The notes below the pieces were generated by a model that did no database searches, was not told the origin of the DNA, and was given only the letters and a program-made list of their open reading frames with translations. The position numbers and the translations under genes were made by a program. Of a DNA stretch of 64,000 bases, positions 1-12,600 are shown piece by piece. Origin of the DNA: Seriola aureovittata. Lineage: Eukaryota > Chordata > Actinopteri > Carangiformes > Carangidae. The first letter of the stretch is position 1; every line of letters starts with the position of its first letter. The DNA lies in NCBI RefSeq assembly GCF_021018895.1, contig NC_079383.1, forward strand, positions 19,672,353 through 19,736,352. The letters are read 5' to 3'.

Positions 1-276
1 ATGTAGAGTCCGAGGTTCTGCATGTGCACGTGGGCGTGTTTGAAACCTTATATGGACCAAAAATAGTTTGACACAAATTACCCACGAGCCCTCCATAAAG
101 ACCTTTGCTCCCAGCAGCGTGCCTGTGTGTTATTTACAGTCAGTGTGTACTATAATCTGAGGACAGCCTGTGTAATATACAATATGTTTCCATGGAATTC
201 CATTCAAATTATAATGTAGGATGAGTGAGGAGAAATGTGTGTGGTGTGTGGTGTGTGTGTGTGTGTGTGGACTTAC
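1..276 (-). other. Intron 1 (partial) of the PHEX-like gene
   Basis: Intron sequence 3-prime of the donor at 271-276, which reads GTAAGT on the minus strand. A (CA)n tract in the sense direction begins about 8 nt into the intron (about 238-268). No further exon is visible before the window edge. Confidence 0.55.
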
Positions 277-400
277 CCAGTATGAGTGCAAGCAGCAGAA
301 CAGCACAGAGACACACACACATGGCCAGTGCTATCCTGTAGAGACGAGTGTTGCCCCTCTCGGGTTTAACCCCACCACCGCCTAAACGCTCCAGCTCCAT
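277..400 (-). CDS. PHEX: First coding exon of probable PHEX (M13-family endopeptidase), partial
   Basis: The exon starts at an ATG (400-398) and encodes 41 residues plus one base before a good GTAAGT donor. It begins MELERLGGGG, then a basic stretch (KPERGNTRLYR), then a hydrophobic segment of about 20 residues, so it looks like the short cytoplasmic tail and signal anchor of a type II membrane protein. PHEX is such a protein, a zinc ectopeptidase of bone and teeth that controls phosphate handling. Three points support PHEX: the RG-T-R-I-A-L pattern around the membrane start, the phase-1 end (human exon 1 also ends one base into a codon), and the position next to MBTPS2 in the same orientation, as on human Xp22. 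The catalytic domain is off the window, so another M13 peptidase or an unrelated type II protein is not excluded. A (GT)n tract in the sense direction lies about 20 nt upstream of the ATG. Confidence 0.6.
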
Positions 401-420
401 GACTTTACTATATTACACAC

Positions 421-484
<64 letters not shown>
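421..484. repeat. (AC)n microsatellite upstream of the PHEX-like ATG
   Basis: About 31 uninterrupted CA dinucleotides, read as GT on the sense strand, 20 nt 5-prime of the start codon at 400. It would lie in the 5-prime UTR or core promoter. Confidence 0.95.
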
Positions 485-487
<3 letters not shown>

Positions 488-870
488 TCTCTAAAAATCT
501 AACTCTCAGGTGGGGAAGCAGTGACAAAAACACAACAGAAAGCAAAAAAAAAAAAAAGAAAATAGGAAAGAAATCTGACCAAAAAAAAAGAAATCCAAAA
601 GGTTACAGGAACATATTGTAGAAATTCACACTTTATTCACTTTCTCAGTCTGTCTCTCTTTCTCTGCTGCTATCTGTCTATCTGCAGCTACTCTAACTTC
701 ACCCCAGCTCTTCAAACTGTCCCTCCCTCCCTCATCACTCCACCTCTCACCCAACACTCCTCCTCTCCTCTCCTCCCTCCTTCCCTCCTTCTAGGAAACA
801 AGGGACCAGGCGTCCCAGTGGTGAACAGAAATCATTTATTAAAGTCATTGGCTAAAACCAGAACATTATC

Positions 871-885
871 TGTGTGTCTGTGTCT

Positions 886-923
<38 letters not shown>
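871..923. repeat. (GT)n microsatellite
   Basis: Compound TGTGTC and TG repeat of about 50 bp. A short reading frame of His-Thr repeats across it is an artefact. Confidence 0.9.
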
Positions 924-1086
924 TGCATAAGTGGCTGCAGACCTTGTTAGCGGCGTAAGCATACGTGTGAAAAGTGTGCGTGTCTAGTCTCATGTTGAAA
1001 ACAGCAGGGTGCTCTGCTTGAAACATTTATCAGATCAGACAGTCAGTAGACCAGAACAAAATTAGATTCACTCTCTCTATCTCTAT

Positions 1087-1088
<2 letters not shown>

Positions 1089-1133
<45 letters not shown>

Positions 1134-1134
1134 A
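1089..1134. repeat. (CA)n microsatellite
   Basis: About 20 CA dinucleotides in intergenic DNA, preceded by a CTCTAT-rich stretch. Confidence 0.9.
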
Positions 1135-3547
1135 GATTACAATCGATTAATCTGATGATGATGATGATGGTGACGTCGCCGCCTGTAGAAACACATCTGT
1201 GTTGTTGTCACAGTGCATCAATAGTTTCTGATGATGATAACACCACAGTTCCTGATAGGTTGTCGACCACCCCCCCACCCCCCCCCTTCAATATAGTGAG
1301 AGCTCTTTCTGCACGTGCTCATTAGGGTTTGGGGCGTCGGCCACAAAGTCCCTTATATAGACTTGACTTCCTGCGCTGCTGAAAACACCCATTCATCATG
1401 CGGACACTTTGACCACGAAGCTATTGTTCACCACTTGGACTCGCAATCATTTGCGTCCTGTTTCACTCTCATTGTTTGAAAGCTCAACTGGGACCCTTGG
1501 TTTTCATCATCTCTGCTCCTCATTTAGCCTCCAAACTTTTTAGTCCATGCTGGGGGCGTGGCTGTAGTGACGGCAACAGAGGAGCTGGACCGGGTTGCAA
1601 CAGCTACCCACGAATCCATAATCAGTCTACTGTCAATGAAACAAAAACACTTTAATTGTAAATCAGTTGCTAGGAAACATCTATAGCACCGTCCAATGAC
1701 ACAGAAGAGAAAGTCTCAGAGGTTCCAAAGGCTAAACATTATACCTGCTAAACATATACATGCTAGCGTTGTCACCGTGAGCATGTTAGCATATTGCTGT
1801 TGCCTAAGTGGCTGTGGACTCCACCGAGTTAAATCAAGGGCCCATGGCTCATTATGAACCAGACAGTCAGAACAAACCTCCCTTCACCCCGCTACCCTCC
1901 TCCTCTTCATCGTCCTCCCATGTCTGTTTACCCAAACATCCCTCCAGGCTTTCATTAGCGCAAGATAAGCAGCAGAAACACACATGCAAGGACACAAGTA
2001 ACAAAGATTGAGGAGGGAAAAATCAGCTTTCGAAATGCCTTATCTGAACACTAACATATACACATGACAAAGACGCCACCCCTGCGTGCAACGTGGGCTA
2101 ATCCTCCGTATTCTCCCCTCATTATTCAATGATAAGAGTCTCCAAAAGGGCAACAATTTTCAACCTGCTGACAGTCGTCTGCTCATCTTTGCTAAACACA
2201 CCTCTGTGACTAAGCTGAAGGCCGTTCAGTATTTATACGTCTGTGGGAAACACCCTTCCAAATTACAATATGTCATCTCTCCCGCTGTCACACTCAAGGA
2301 AAACATAATCACTGCACGAGTCCTCGAAAGGACTGAAGCAACACTGCGGTCTGGAGCCGCTGCTAAAAGTGTAGCCTGTGTTCTTTTGTTACAGCGTCTG
2401 AGGAAGACAGTGTGCCAGTGCGCTGGGAATATGAAGGGTGTAAAATTAGAAAGGAGCTCTGCTCTGCAGTCGAGGCAAACTCCAGAGAGAACTGATTACA
2501 AGCCTGACATAATCATCCAATCTTCCATTTCATATTTGGAGTAAAAGATGGTAAACTATGTGTAATGTTAAAGAAAAAAAGGAAACTAAAAGAGGCCATG
2601 AAGTCAACAGTAACTAACTGCCTTCATGTGAGTGGATGTGACCTTTAAGAACTAGATCAGGGATTTTTGACCCTTTTTCTACTGTACACATACAACATGC
2701 ATGCTCACCGTTACATTCACTGCACTGGATATACACTACTACCTGACTTTAACCCACATATTTAGCAGATAAGCTCAAAGGAGGAGTTGCTGCTTATAAA
2801 TACATCATAATGCATCATAAATGATTTATTACATGCTTTTAAAATGTAATTTAATCTGATATAAAATTCACAAAGTCACTTTTCTTCTTATTATTATTAT
2901 TTTTCATACCCTGAAAAGATTACACCATCACACGTGACAACCTCAGGGTGTCACAGATGATGGACACATGGGTGTCTAAGTGTTTGTGTCCAGTTTGTTT
3001 AGGTGAACTGGAATTCTACAATTCGATTTGTATTTCAAACTATTTGTATTTTTTACATTATTTTTTGATCTAATGTTTAAAATCGGATTTTATTCTCTAT
3101 CAATTAATGTTATTCTGGTTTTATTTCCGCATGTTATTCTAATGCTTTTCTTTGCCTATATATTTAAATCATCTGTGGTTGAAATGTTCTTTATAAATAC
3201 AGCTGTCTTGCCTGTGGTTAAGTACCTTGTCTATAACTGTATGTGTTATGAGAGACTGGAGACTTGTCCATTTGCAGCCCGACTTTGCACTCCAGCCTCC
3301 ATTGACCTCGAACAGGAAAGTATATGGATCAATGGGTGGAATTTTAATCTCTCATTCCTACCAAAGAACTAATCATGCATCATCCTTCACAATGTGTCAG
3401 TTAGTCGAATGGTGTCTCAGGCATCACCTGAGATATGACAGAAAAAAAAGAAATCAGCAAAAAAATAATAATAATAATAATAATGATAAATGAAACTGTA
3501 GATGAGTTCTCCGACTGATTAAAAGAGCCCTTCAATAAAATCAGTCT

Positions 3548-3553
3548 TTTATT
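3548..3553 (-). terminator. Candidate distal polyadenylation signal of MBTPS2
   Basis: AATAAA on the minus strand about 790 nt beyond the MBTPS2 stop codon. The choice between this and the proximal signal at 4292 cannot be made from sequence alone. Confidence 0.3.
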
Positions 3554-4291
3554 CCACACTACTGACAATCAACTTTTACATCCAGGTCACAGACAGTGAA
3601 GAGGCCAAGGGGGGAAAATTAACGAAACACTTTTGAGGAAGAGCGGGAAACAGTTCAGCCATTTTCCGGCTACAATGCCCGAGGAGAAGAAACACACTTA
3701 GCAAATGTTTTTCATTTCAAAACATTCCCACCTTCAAACTTTTTTTTTTTTTGGACGTTACAAAATACCGTAGGAGTCATTTTCATCGATTCATGAATTA
3801 ATTCACACACTTCGGACGAGGCAGTTTTTTCCAGCTGATAAGTGGGAGTTAATCAAGGTATTGCCATGCATTAGCTGATGAAATTAAGGCTTTTTCTTTG
3901 CCTTAGTTTACTCCACGACATAACTTGCAGGGAAATATGGCATCAAACCCTTGGCAAAACTAAGATGGCTTTCTCTCTGACTTCAAACCCAAACACGTCA
4001 CAGATATTCAAATTTGGAAAAGACTGCGCAGTCTTTGTAAACAGTCACACAGGACAGTGCTTTGTTTATTTGTGTATGTGCTTTTTTTTTGTGTCTATGG
4101 CGGGAAACAAGGTGGAAGTGAGTTGTTTATAGGTTTCCCAGGTGGTCCAGTGAGGGCTCAAAGGCCGAGCAATGTTCCGCTCAACAGTCTCCAGAAATTG
4201 GGCAGCACTGCTGGGTAATGCAGCCTGTTCCCTGCATGTTCACAGTTTAATGGTCGACACGTCTCGAACACGTCTCAGTCCACATGGGGGT

Positions 4292-4297
4292 TTTATT
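4292..4297 (-). terminator. Candidate proximal polyadenylation signal of MBTPS2
   Basis: AATAAA on the minus strand about 45 nt after the TAG stop. Use of this site would give an unusually short 3-prime UTR. Confidence 0.35.
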
Positions 4298-4340
4298 CTT
4301 TTAGTTTTTTTCGTCCTGCCAGGGCAGCTGACCGCTGTGG

Positions 4341-4563
4341 CTACCGTGCCGTGACCATCCACAAGCCCAGCGCCACATTGGCTGCCAGCAGGGCGCTGCC
4401 CGCCAGCAGCAGGAAGAAACCAATCAGCTCGCGCTTTTGACGGTCTGTAACCACAGAAACCAGCGTGGCCTCCAGCAGAGCGTTCAGCATCCACTGGCCG
4501 TCGAGGGCGAAGCACGGCACAGAGTTGACTACGGCTAACGCACCGGAGAGGGACACCACGTAT
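4341..4563 (-). CDS. MBTPS2: MBTPS2 coding exon 11 (last)
   Basis: Residues 426-499 and the TAG stop at 4343-4341. Contains PCFALDGQW, whose Asp447 is the third zinc ligand, and ends GLWMVTAR as in mammals. The acceptor CTCTCAG completes the Lys426 codon. Confidence 0.97.
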
Positions 4564-6433
4564 CTGAGAGACACCAGGGCTAAGGACGATAAACACAGTC
4601 AATCATATACACACATTTGAGGAGTTTGGCCCTTTGATCAGTTTATCCAGTAACTAATAAATATATAGAAATCAGAAATATTCACGTTTCCCTGCAGCAT
4701 TACCAGGGTTTCTTCACCGGTCATTCAAGTTACATTGAAGACTTTTTAATATCCCAGAATGCAACTGAATATCTGCCAAAGTAAGAAAGTATGATGGAAA
4801 AGATAATTACTTACCATTACATCATATTTTTCAGTATTTCCCAGCAGTATATAACAATGATTCCTAATGATATGATTAATTAAATCCAAGTTAAGAAATC
4901 ATTTTAATCTGGAAAACATCTCATATCATAAATATTATTATTATTATTATTACGATATAACCATTTTAAAAGAAAAATAGTAAAATGTTCATTTAGACAG
5001 AGCACACTGTACTTTGTAACCCTGGACCTTCAAAAAGTAACATCATTTGTTCAGAGCGTGTGTGAGTGACCCTGACGGAAAAGTAGCTTTTACTTTATCT
5101 ACAGCCGCCTCCTCACACATCCATCACCTGATTATGAGCGGGGTCGAGTCCTTTAAACGTGGAAGGATACTTGCAGAAGGTCTCCAAGAAGACGGGCAGG
5201 TCCAGGTGGAGGAACCCAAAGCGGGGCACAAAGTTGGTCAGACTCACTGGGTAGAAACAAAAGGGGGGGTGGGGTGGGGGGGGGGGGGGGTTTACTGTCA
5301 CACTGCTGGACTTAACACTTGATAAATCCGTCTCTGAACCGACTGAGACGACAAGCCTCCTACACACTCACTGTACGTCACCTCAGACTGGAGACACACT
5401 GTAAACAGCAATTATATCAATATTACAGCTCACGTCTCTTTCAGGGGAGAAACTTATATAAAAAAACCAACCTTTTAAACAGCAATTTTTGAATTATTAT
5501 TTACAAATAACAAAAAAATGTAATCATTATTTGTAACTTTATAGTAAAATTATTAGTAGTTAATAAATATTTGTAGCTATTTTGACATAAAAATGATCGA
5601 TAAACTTCTGCTTCAGTTCATAATGTTTCAAACTTACCAGTAAAATGGTGAAATGAAATAAAGAGGGGAGGTAACGTACCAGCGTACTGAAGGTGCGGCG
5701 GATACCCCACGAACAGCATGTGTGTGTTGGGAGGGTGTGTGACACGGATGAAGCGGGTCTGGTTTTCCAGCGAGGGGGTGACGCAAACGCTGGCGGTGTG
5801 GGAGTGCGCGGCGCAGTCGTCGTCGGTGCGACACACTCGCGTCCCCGTCACCATCTTGCGCACCGGCATGCAGGCGTACTGCAGCCACAGGGTCACAGAT
5901 ACGAGAGAAGAAACCAACAGTTAGGAGCCTTTTTCTTCTCCCATTTATTAAATGTAACTTCTCTTGTTGTTGCCATTGGTGTTTTTTGGTTTCTAGTATT
6001 TGTGTCTTTGTCTGTTTGTTATCTTTTTTTTTTTCTCCACATATCTTCACTCGTGATTCGTGCATTGTTTTAATGACGCACTCCTTTTTCTTTGAGTTGA
6101 TTCATGACAGTGGTTATATTGTCTTTTTCTATGACCTGTTTACAAAGGACAACTGCACAGAAACCTTGTAAGATATTTTGTAGCTAACATTCAGGGAACT
6201 GGGAGTCCCATCAAGCATGAGTAAATCAACTTTTACTACTTTTCTGTAGTATAATTATTTTATACTTTTAACAATAAAAGCTCATTTTGTGCATTTAAGT
6301 CCCATTACTGTAAACAAAGCCGCCAAAAATAACTATAGAAGGAACTGAATTGATTTAAGGAAGTGATATAAATATGTCTGACTATATAAAATGGTTTGGA
6401 AACCTGTTCTCATGATGAACCAGTCATATAAAA

Positions 6434-6480
<47 letters not shown>

Positions 6481-6598
6481 TGTGTCACCTCTCTCTCTCT
6501 GCTGCTCCTGCCCTGTGGTTTCATGTAAGAGAAGCAGAGGTCAGTCAGGCTGTTGTTGCTGCAGCAGTCCATCGTTCCATCCAAACGCTTGAAAGCTG

Positions 6599-6667
<69 letters not shown>

Positions 6668-9600
6668 AGAAGATGGATGGAGGAGAGAGAAGCAGATTGA
6701 TTAGGTTTGTGTGAGTCGGGCTGGAAAACTGAAAATCACAAAGGCAACTCTGGGTTTCTCTGGATGGCAGGGCCGTTTTGTTTTTTTTTTCCTCCCCTCA
6801 GTTGTTAAATCTACTCACAGCAGAAGATTAGACGAGAGCACAGTATCACTCACTTCATGACATAACTCAGATTATCCTGATGACTCCAGCTGTGCACAAC
6901 AACTGACTTAACTCTTAACCACAGGACATGTTTTTGCTTCTTTTTTGGACTAATTGATGCAAAAACTACTGAGACGATTTGGACCAAACTGGGTTGAGTG
7001 ATGGTGAACGGGCTGTGAAGGAACCCGTTACATTTTTGAGCTGCTTCTCAACTGATAAAAACGAGATTGAGAAATCTCTGCTTGTTTTTCAAAGTTCAGA
7101 TCCAAGTCAAATTAAAAGGCTTGTTATTGGTTTATTTCGAGCGCCAGGCTGGGTGTGGCTAAATATCCTTCTTGTCCTCCTTAAAGTGGAGAAAATTACA
7201 AGATATCCAACACATCCAGTACACATTTCAGTAAATGACTCTGAATCTTCAACATCATCAGTCACAGATTCAAAGATGGCCACGGACGGGATCTAAATTT
7301 AACACGCACTCTGTGTGAAGAAGAAGAAGTTTTACATGATGTGATGATGGAGGGAAGATGCTGCCTTTAATTCTGCCCGTTGGCTGAGATGAAAATGGGG
7401 CCGTAACTAGCATTTATTTTCATTACTTATTAAGCCACAAATGGTTTTTTCTATTAATCGTTTATAAATCATGTATTTAATATAAAAAAACAGTGACTTA
7501 GAGCCCACAGTGGTGGTTTTGTCCAACCAACCAAAACCTGAAGATTTTTAATGGATTGAAGAAAAACAGCACATCCTCACGTTTGAGAAGCTGGAAGCAA
7601 AAAATATTTGGGATTTGTGTTTGAAAAATACAATTCATTGATTATTAACATGTTCTGACAATCTATTAACGAACTCATCTTTGCTGTGTAATTTTCATTT
7701 CACTATTTCTTTGAATATATATCTGTCTTTTATTCTGGCAGAGCCTCGCGGTGCCCTCGCTGCACGGCCGGCACGCTCACCTCGCCCATGAGCCCAGCTG
7801 GGCTGCAGGCTGGCGACGGGGACACAGTATCCAGTCTGCGGGGTGTGAGAGAGGTGAGACAGGCAGCTGCTCCAGTCCTCCACCCCCTTGACCGGGCAGT
7901 CCTCCAGCCCCGTCACGATGTCCCCGACCGACAGACCCCGCGGACCGTCGGCCGCAGAGCCCTGGTCCAAACACACACACACACGCACACACACAAATGT
8001 AAACATTGGTTCAAAAAGGTCACAAGGTCAGGAAAACATAGTTTGATGGTTTCAGTCCTTCAATCTTGCAATGCAGGAATCCCATTTCCAACATGTCTTA
8101 TCTATCATGTCTTATTACTATCTTTATTTTCACTCTTATATTTCACTCTTATTATTTTACGTAAATCTCTTTGTAACTTTAGTCTGAAAAATGCTGTAGA
8201 AATAAAATTTATTATTATTACTTTTTTTATTATATGGCTATGTAGTGGTGATGACTCATGCACTTTCAGCTCAGCCTAGATTAATATTAATATTATTAAT
8301 ATTGGAAACCTGCTAAAGGAGCAAAGCAATGATTTCTTTAATGACAGACAAGTGATCAAACCTTTCTTTTTTTTTCCAATATTAGTAGCTTCATATTTAC
8401 TTTATTAGTCATGAGAGAGTGGACTCCATCTTATCTTTATTGCACTGACCTGCACGACCTCGATGACGAGCGCCCCGCCTCCAGTGGAATACATGGGAAA
8501 CAGAAAGAGAGGCAACAGGAAGAGGACGGCTAACGCTGCCACACACAGAACAAAGTTGTGCCAGACTCCTATAAAATAAAAATACAAACAAAAAATACAG
8601 GAAATCTCTTTTATATTTTCACATTTTCAGCCGAGATTTGATTACTTTTTTAATTTGTGTTGACTTTTAAAAACATTAATTTATGGTATAATAAGGCTGC
8701 AAATTAAGAATGATCTTTATGATGAATTAATCCGCAGATTAATTTCACAATGCGAATATTCACATTTGAAAACCATCTGTTTTTTTTTTTTCATTTATGC
8801 TTGAAAAATATATGAAACACTCTATCATCAGAATAGTTGGCGATTCATTTTTATTTTCCCCCCGATCGACTAATTGATTAATTGACGGATCATTGCAGCT
8901 CTTCAAACTTCTCAATTATAACCTAAAATACTGTAAAGATTATGAACGTGATCAAGTTACTGCTGCAAACAGGAAAACCCAGTTAAACTGAAGCTACGGG
9001 AAAACCAAGAGTCGCACCAGATCTGTTCTCTACATACATCTCCACCACTGTTTTACAGCTGTTCTCCACATATTCAGACTATAGGATGCTGAGGTAAAAC
9101 TGTAACCACTGTGCACTGAAAATAACCATGTATACCATACTCCTAATTATGCAAAAGGACAAAGTCAGTCGCCCAAAAACCACATGAGGAAGTGTCTCAT
9201 TGCCTGAGGAGGTCAAAGCAGCAGCATCATGCAGCAGACACAGTCTCTGGTCAGGGGGAGAAGTAAGAGCTTTAGATAGCAGGATATTTTGAGAAAATTC
9301 TTTCCTTATGGGAAATTTAAAAAAAAAAAATCTTCCTGTTTTATGTTTGAAATTGTCACTGCTGGTTTACTACCAAGTGGGGAAATAAATCCCAGAATGC
9401 TTTTAATTTCAGGCCAAAAAAAAAAAAAAAAGAAAAGTTGCATATATTTCTGTTATTGACTTTACAGTAAACAAACTATTAAAGTTGCATCACCGATCTC
9501 CACAGGGACAAATAATAAACATGTTATGTGAGAGAGCCCCCCTGCGAACACAGCCATCTCTGCTGTGACGGAGGGAGAGACGGATAAATAAATAAACACA

Positions 9601-12600
9601 GCATGCTGTTATGTCACACTCTCTCTCTCTATCTCTCTCTCTGGTTTGTCACATGACTTGACTGGATGGCTGTTTCATGACAGCACTCACCACCAGACTT
9701 ATTTTCTTGTCACATTAAGCAAAGGAAAAGCCTGAAGGAAATTTTCTCCAGTTAAAGAGACAGATGGGGTTTTCAGTTACAGAAGCTCTCTGCCGCCCTC
9801 TAAAGGCTCCAAACTGCAAAGGGAAATTTTGCAAAATTTAATAATTTTGCATTTTTATTATTTACAGCTGACATCCATTTCCCAGTGACAGAAGAAATAC
9901 TTGTATATTTCAGCTGAGTAAAAGTAGCAACACCACTCAGTAAAAATTCTCTAATGCAGTACTTGCAATAATACTGCATTCACCTGAGTATAAAAGCATT
10001 ACATAACCTCACAGCAGGTCTCTAATCAAAAACTGAACTATTTTTGTAGAGCAGACTGCACTCTCATAAACCGGCTCCTGCTGATCACCTACGGTGGCCC
10101 GTAGGAGACATCGGTCCCATTCATGCATGAATAAGTGCCAGCTCCACCAATCAATTCATTAAAATCTAATTTTCTTAATTGCAGAGGGAAATGATTTGAT
10201 GTGAAGCAGCTGTCCGCTGCTCAGACATAAAAGTGCGACTTTCAGAGTGACCTTCACTGGAAGCAAAAAAAACAAAACAAAAAGAGCATTTAACACATTG
10301 CCTGTAATAATTGTGATTAACAGCAGGGATGACAAAGAGAGGGCAAAAATAATCAGGATTATTATCATCATCTCTGTCCTGAGCTGTGATCAACAGATGA
10401 AAAAAAAAAAAAAAAACCATCTTACCGGCACAGAAGATGCGGAGCTGCTGCGTGGGTGATATGAGGTTGAGGTGAGTGGTGAAGAGGTCCACAAAGGCAC
10501 CGGGATACAGCACGAACACAAACATGCCGAAGCCGTTCACCCGCACTTGCTCCCTGCAGAGGGGTGGAAAAATAGAAGTACATTTTTGTAGAGAAAGAGA
10601 CCTCACTGAGCAGGAACAAAGAAGGAAAGGAGGGACAGAATGACACTGAAAAATATCTCAATTTAAGTGGAAACCTTCTGAAAATACCTCCAGTGTGTGT
10701 GCAGCTAATATGACATGTTTAAAAGTACGGCAAAGCATTATCCTTATGATACCCACCATACTGTACTGAATTATGTCTTAACGGCGGATGGTGGATGATT
10801 ATCATGAGCCTGCTGGTTGCCATGGTAACATTTTTTTGTGTGTGTGTTATTGGAGAAGAAAGCACGTTACCTCAGTGCTGCCACAGCGTGGCCCAGCTCA
10901 TGAATGACTCCGCTGAGGAGCAGGGCGGTGAAGAAGTAAGCCAGCTGATTGGTGGGCAGATTGACACCAGGGACCTGGAGACACAACACAACATGAGCGC
11001 CATCATCACTAGATTTTCTTTTTCTTTTGGGTTTGATATGATTTTCATGTGTATTTTAAAACCTTTTATAGCAGAAAATTGTATTGCCATGTAATGTAAT
11101 TTAACCACCCTGGACATCAACACTTAAAATCCTCCTCTCCACTGTTTTGTGTCACGTTTTGCTGAAGCTGTTGTTTCCTGTGCACCCCCCCACCCCCACC
11201 CCCCCTCCACTTTTAGCTGTGTGGTGCATTTTCTGTCTCTCCAGGCTGAATACTATATATACTATAAATGGACCGCTAATAGCTTCCCATGAATCACCTG
11301 CACAGGTCCGCAGGGAACAGTGCTCACATTAATGCACTGCCATTTGGCACCTCAATGAATAAAAAGTAAGAGGAGGGAAATGCTAAATAAGAGTTCTCAA
11401 CATAATTGGGGGCTTTTTTCGGCCACTCATTTGAATTCCAGTCTTTTTATGAACGTTCAAGGATGTTTGTGCTCTGAGCTGCAGTTAATCTCTGACCCTG
11501 TGGACTGAAAACACAATGATTTACCAGTCACATTTAAGTGAATATTTGATCTTTTTGGGTGTCACAAATGTCTTTATGTTTCACACCAGGGAATAAAGCA
11601 TCCTCTATCTGCTGTGAATCATCTGTAACAGCTCATAAACGTCCAGTGTGGCGCGCACACGTACCACCACCTGCAGGGCCTGCTGACCTCCTATCCGAGG
11701 GTTGTCTGTGGTCATCTGAGCGACCGTCTGCTGCAGCGTCTTTACCAGCAGCACCACCGATCCCAGCATGGCCACTATACCGAAAACCAGACCGCTGCTG
11801 AACCTGGGAGACGTGAAAATTGACACAACAGAGGATTTATTTCAAGCAGTGGAACTTTATGACCATATAAAGGTACAGAATGGATTTGAGACATAAAATA
11901 AAAGCTTGCAGGATTTTTTTTGTTATCAATTAGCTTAAGGTGACCAACTGGAAAATCCCCCCCAAAAAATTGTTAAAAGCAGGAGACTGAAAGTGAGGAT
12001 GAGGAGAGTACAGAAATAATGCAAGAACAGTAAGTTTATAATTGAAATAGCTGTTCCTCACCACAGGTAAAGGGCTTGGGGGTTTATGCGGGCGCAGTAC
12101 GCAAACAGCCGGTTGAACATGGTCGTCTGCCACCGCACGTGAAAGGGAGACAGCATCAGCCCTCGACTCGCCAGCCATGACTCGTAGCTGATCCGGTGCG
12201 TCGCTGACGACTGCGGGACAGAGACAGAGACAGAGACAGAGGAAGCAGCTGAGATCTGTTCTGAGCAAAACATTTTACAGTTGAAAAATTAAACATGTCA
12301 GCGCTCTCTGATGGACAAACTGCACTCACCTGTACAATCTAATGCAATCCAATACAACTGCCATAAAGTTTATTCTCAGGTTGTTGATGTTGATTTTAAC
12401 ATCATCATAAAGATGTTCAAATTACATGCACATTAGCGGTCTATATTTAACATTGAGCTCACACAGTCATCAGCTGCATTAGATTCAGAGTGGATTGCAT
12501 TAATATTGTGCAGAGGTTTTAGGCGCTGTAGACATTTGGAGAGGAAAGTAGAACAAGGAGTCCTGCTACAGATGGTGTGGCACCCACAGAGCCCTGGTCT

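Larger units (their letters stand above)
485..4340. other. Spacer between the PHEX-like gene and MBTPS2
   Basis: No exon of a recognisable protein was found. The stretch holds CT-rich sequence (about 640-800), microsatellites (871-923 GT, 1089-1134 CA), an isolated AGCATGTTAGCAT repeat fragment (about 1755-1823), a poly-C/poly-T patch (1270-1290) and AT-rich DNA with only short unsupported ORFs. Human SMS occupies this interval, but no spermine synthase exon was recognised. The right-hand part is the presumed MBTPS2 3-prime UTR. Confidence 0.6.

Noticed and set aside
1808..2011. 67-codon frame with a serine run
   Set aside because: Composition is that of a TCC/TCT simple repeat, next to a TTAGC repeat fragment.
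2086..2544. 152-codon open frame (plus) between the PHEX-like gene and MBTPS2
   Set aside because: Begins with GTG, has no recognisable domain, no splice or promoter context and no similarity to SMS. Likely chance.
3028..3372. 114-codon Phe/Leu/Val-rich frame
   Set aside because: Arises from T-rich DNA; hydrophobic composition follows from base composition, with no start context or homology.
4240..4602. 120-codon frame (minus) overlapping MBTPS2 exon 11
   Set aside because: Shifted frame of the real exon; the conserved protein is in the frame ending at 4341.
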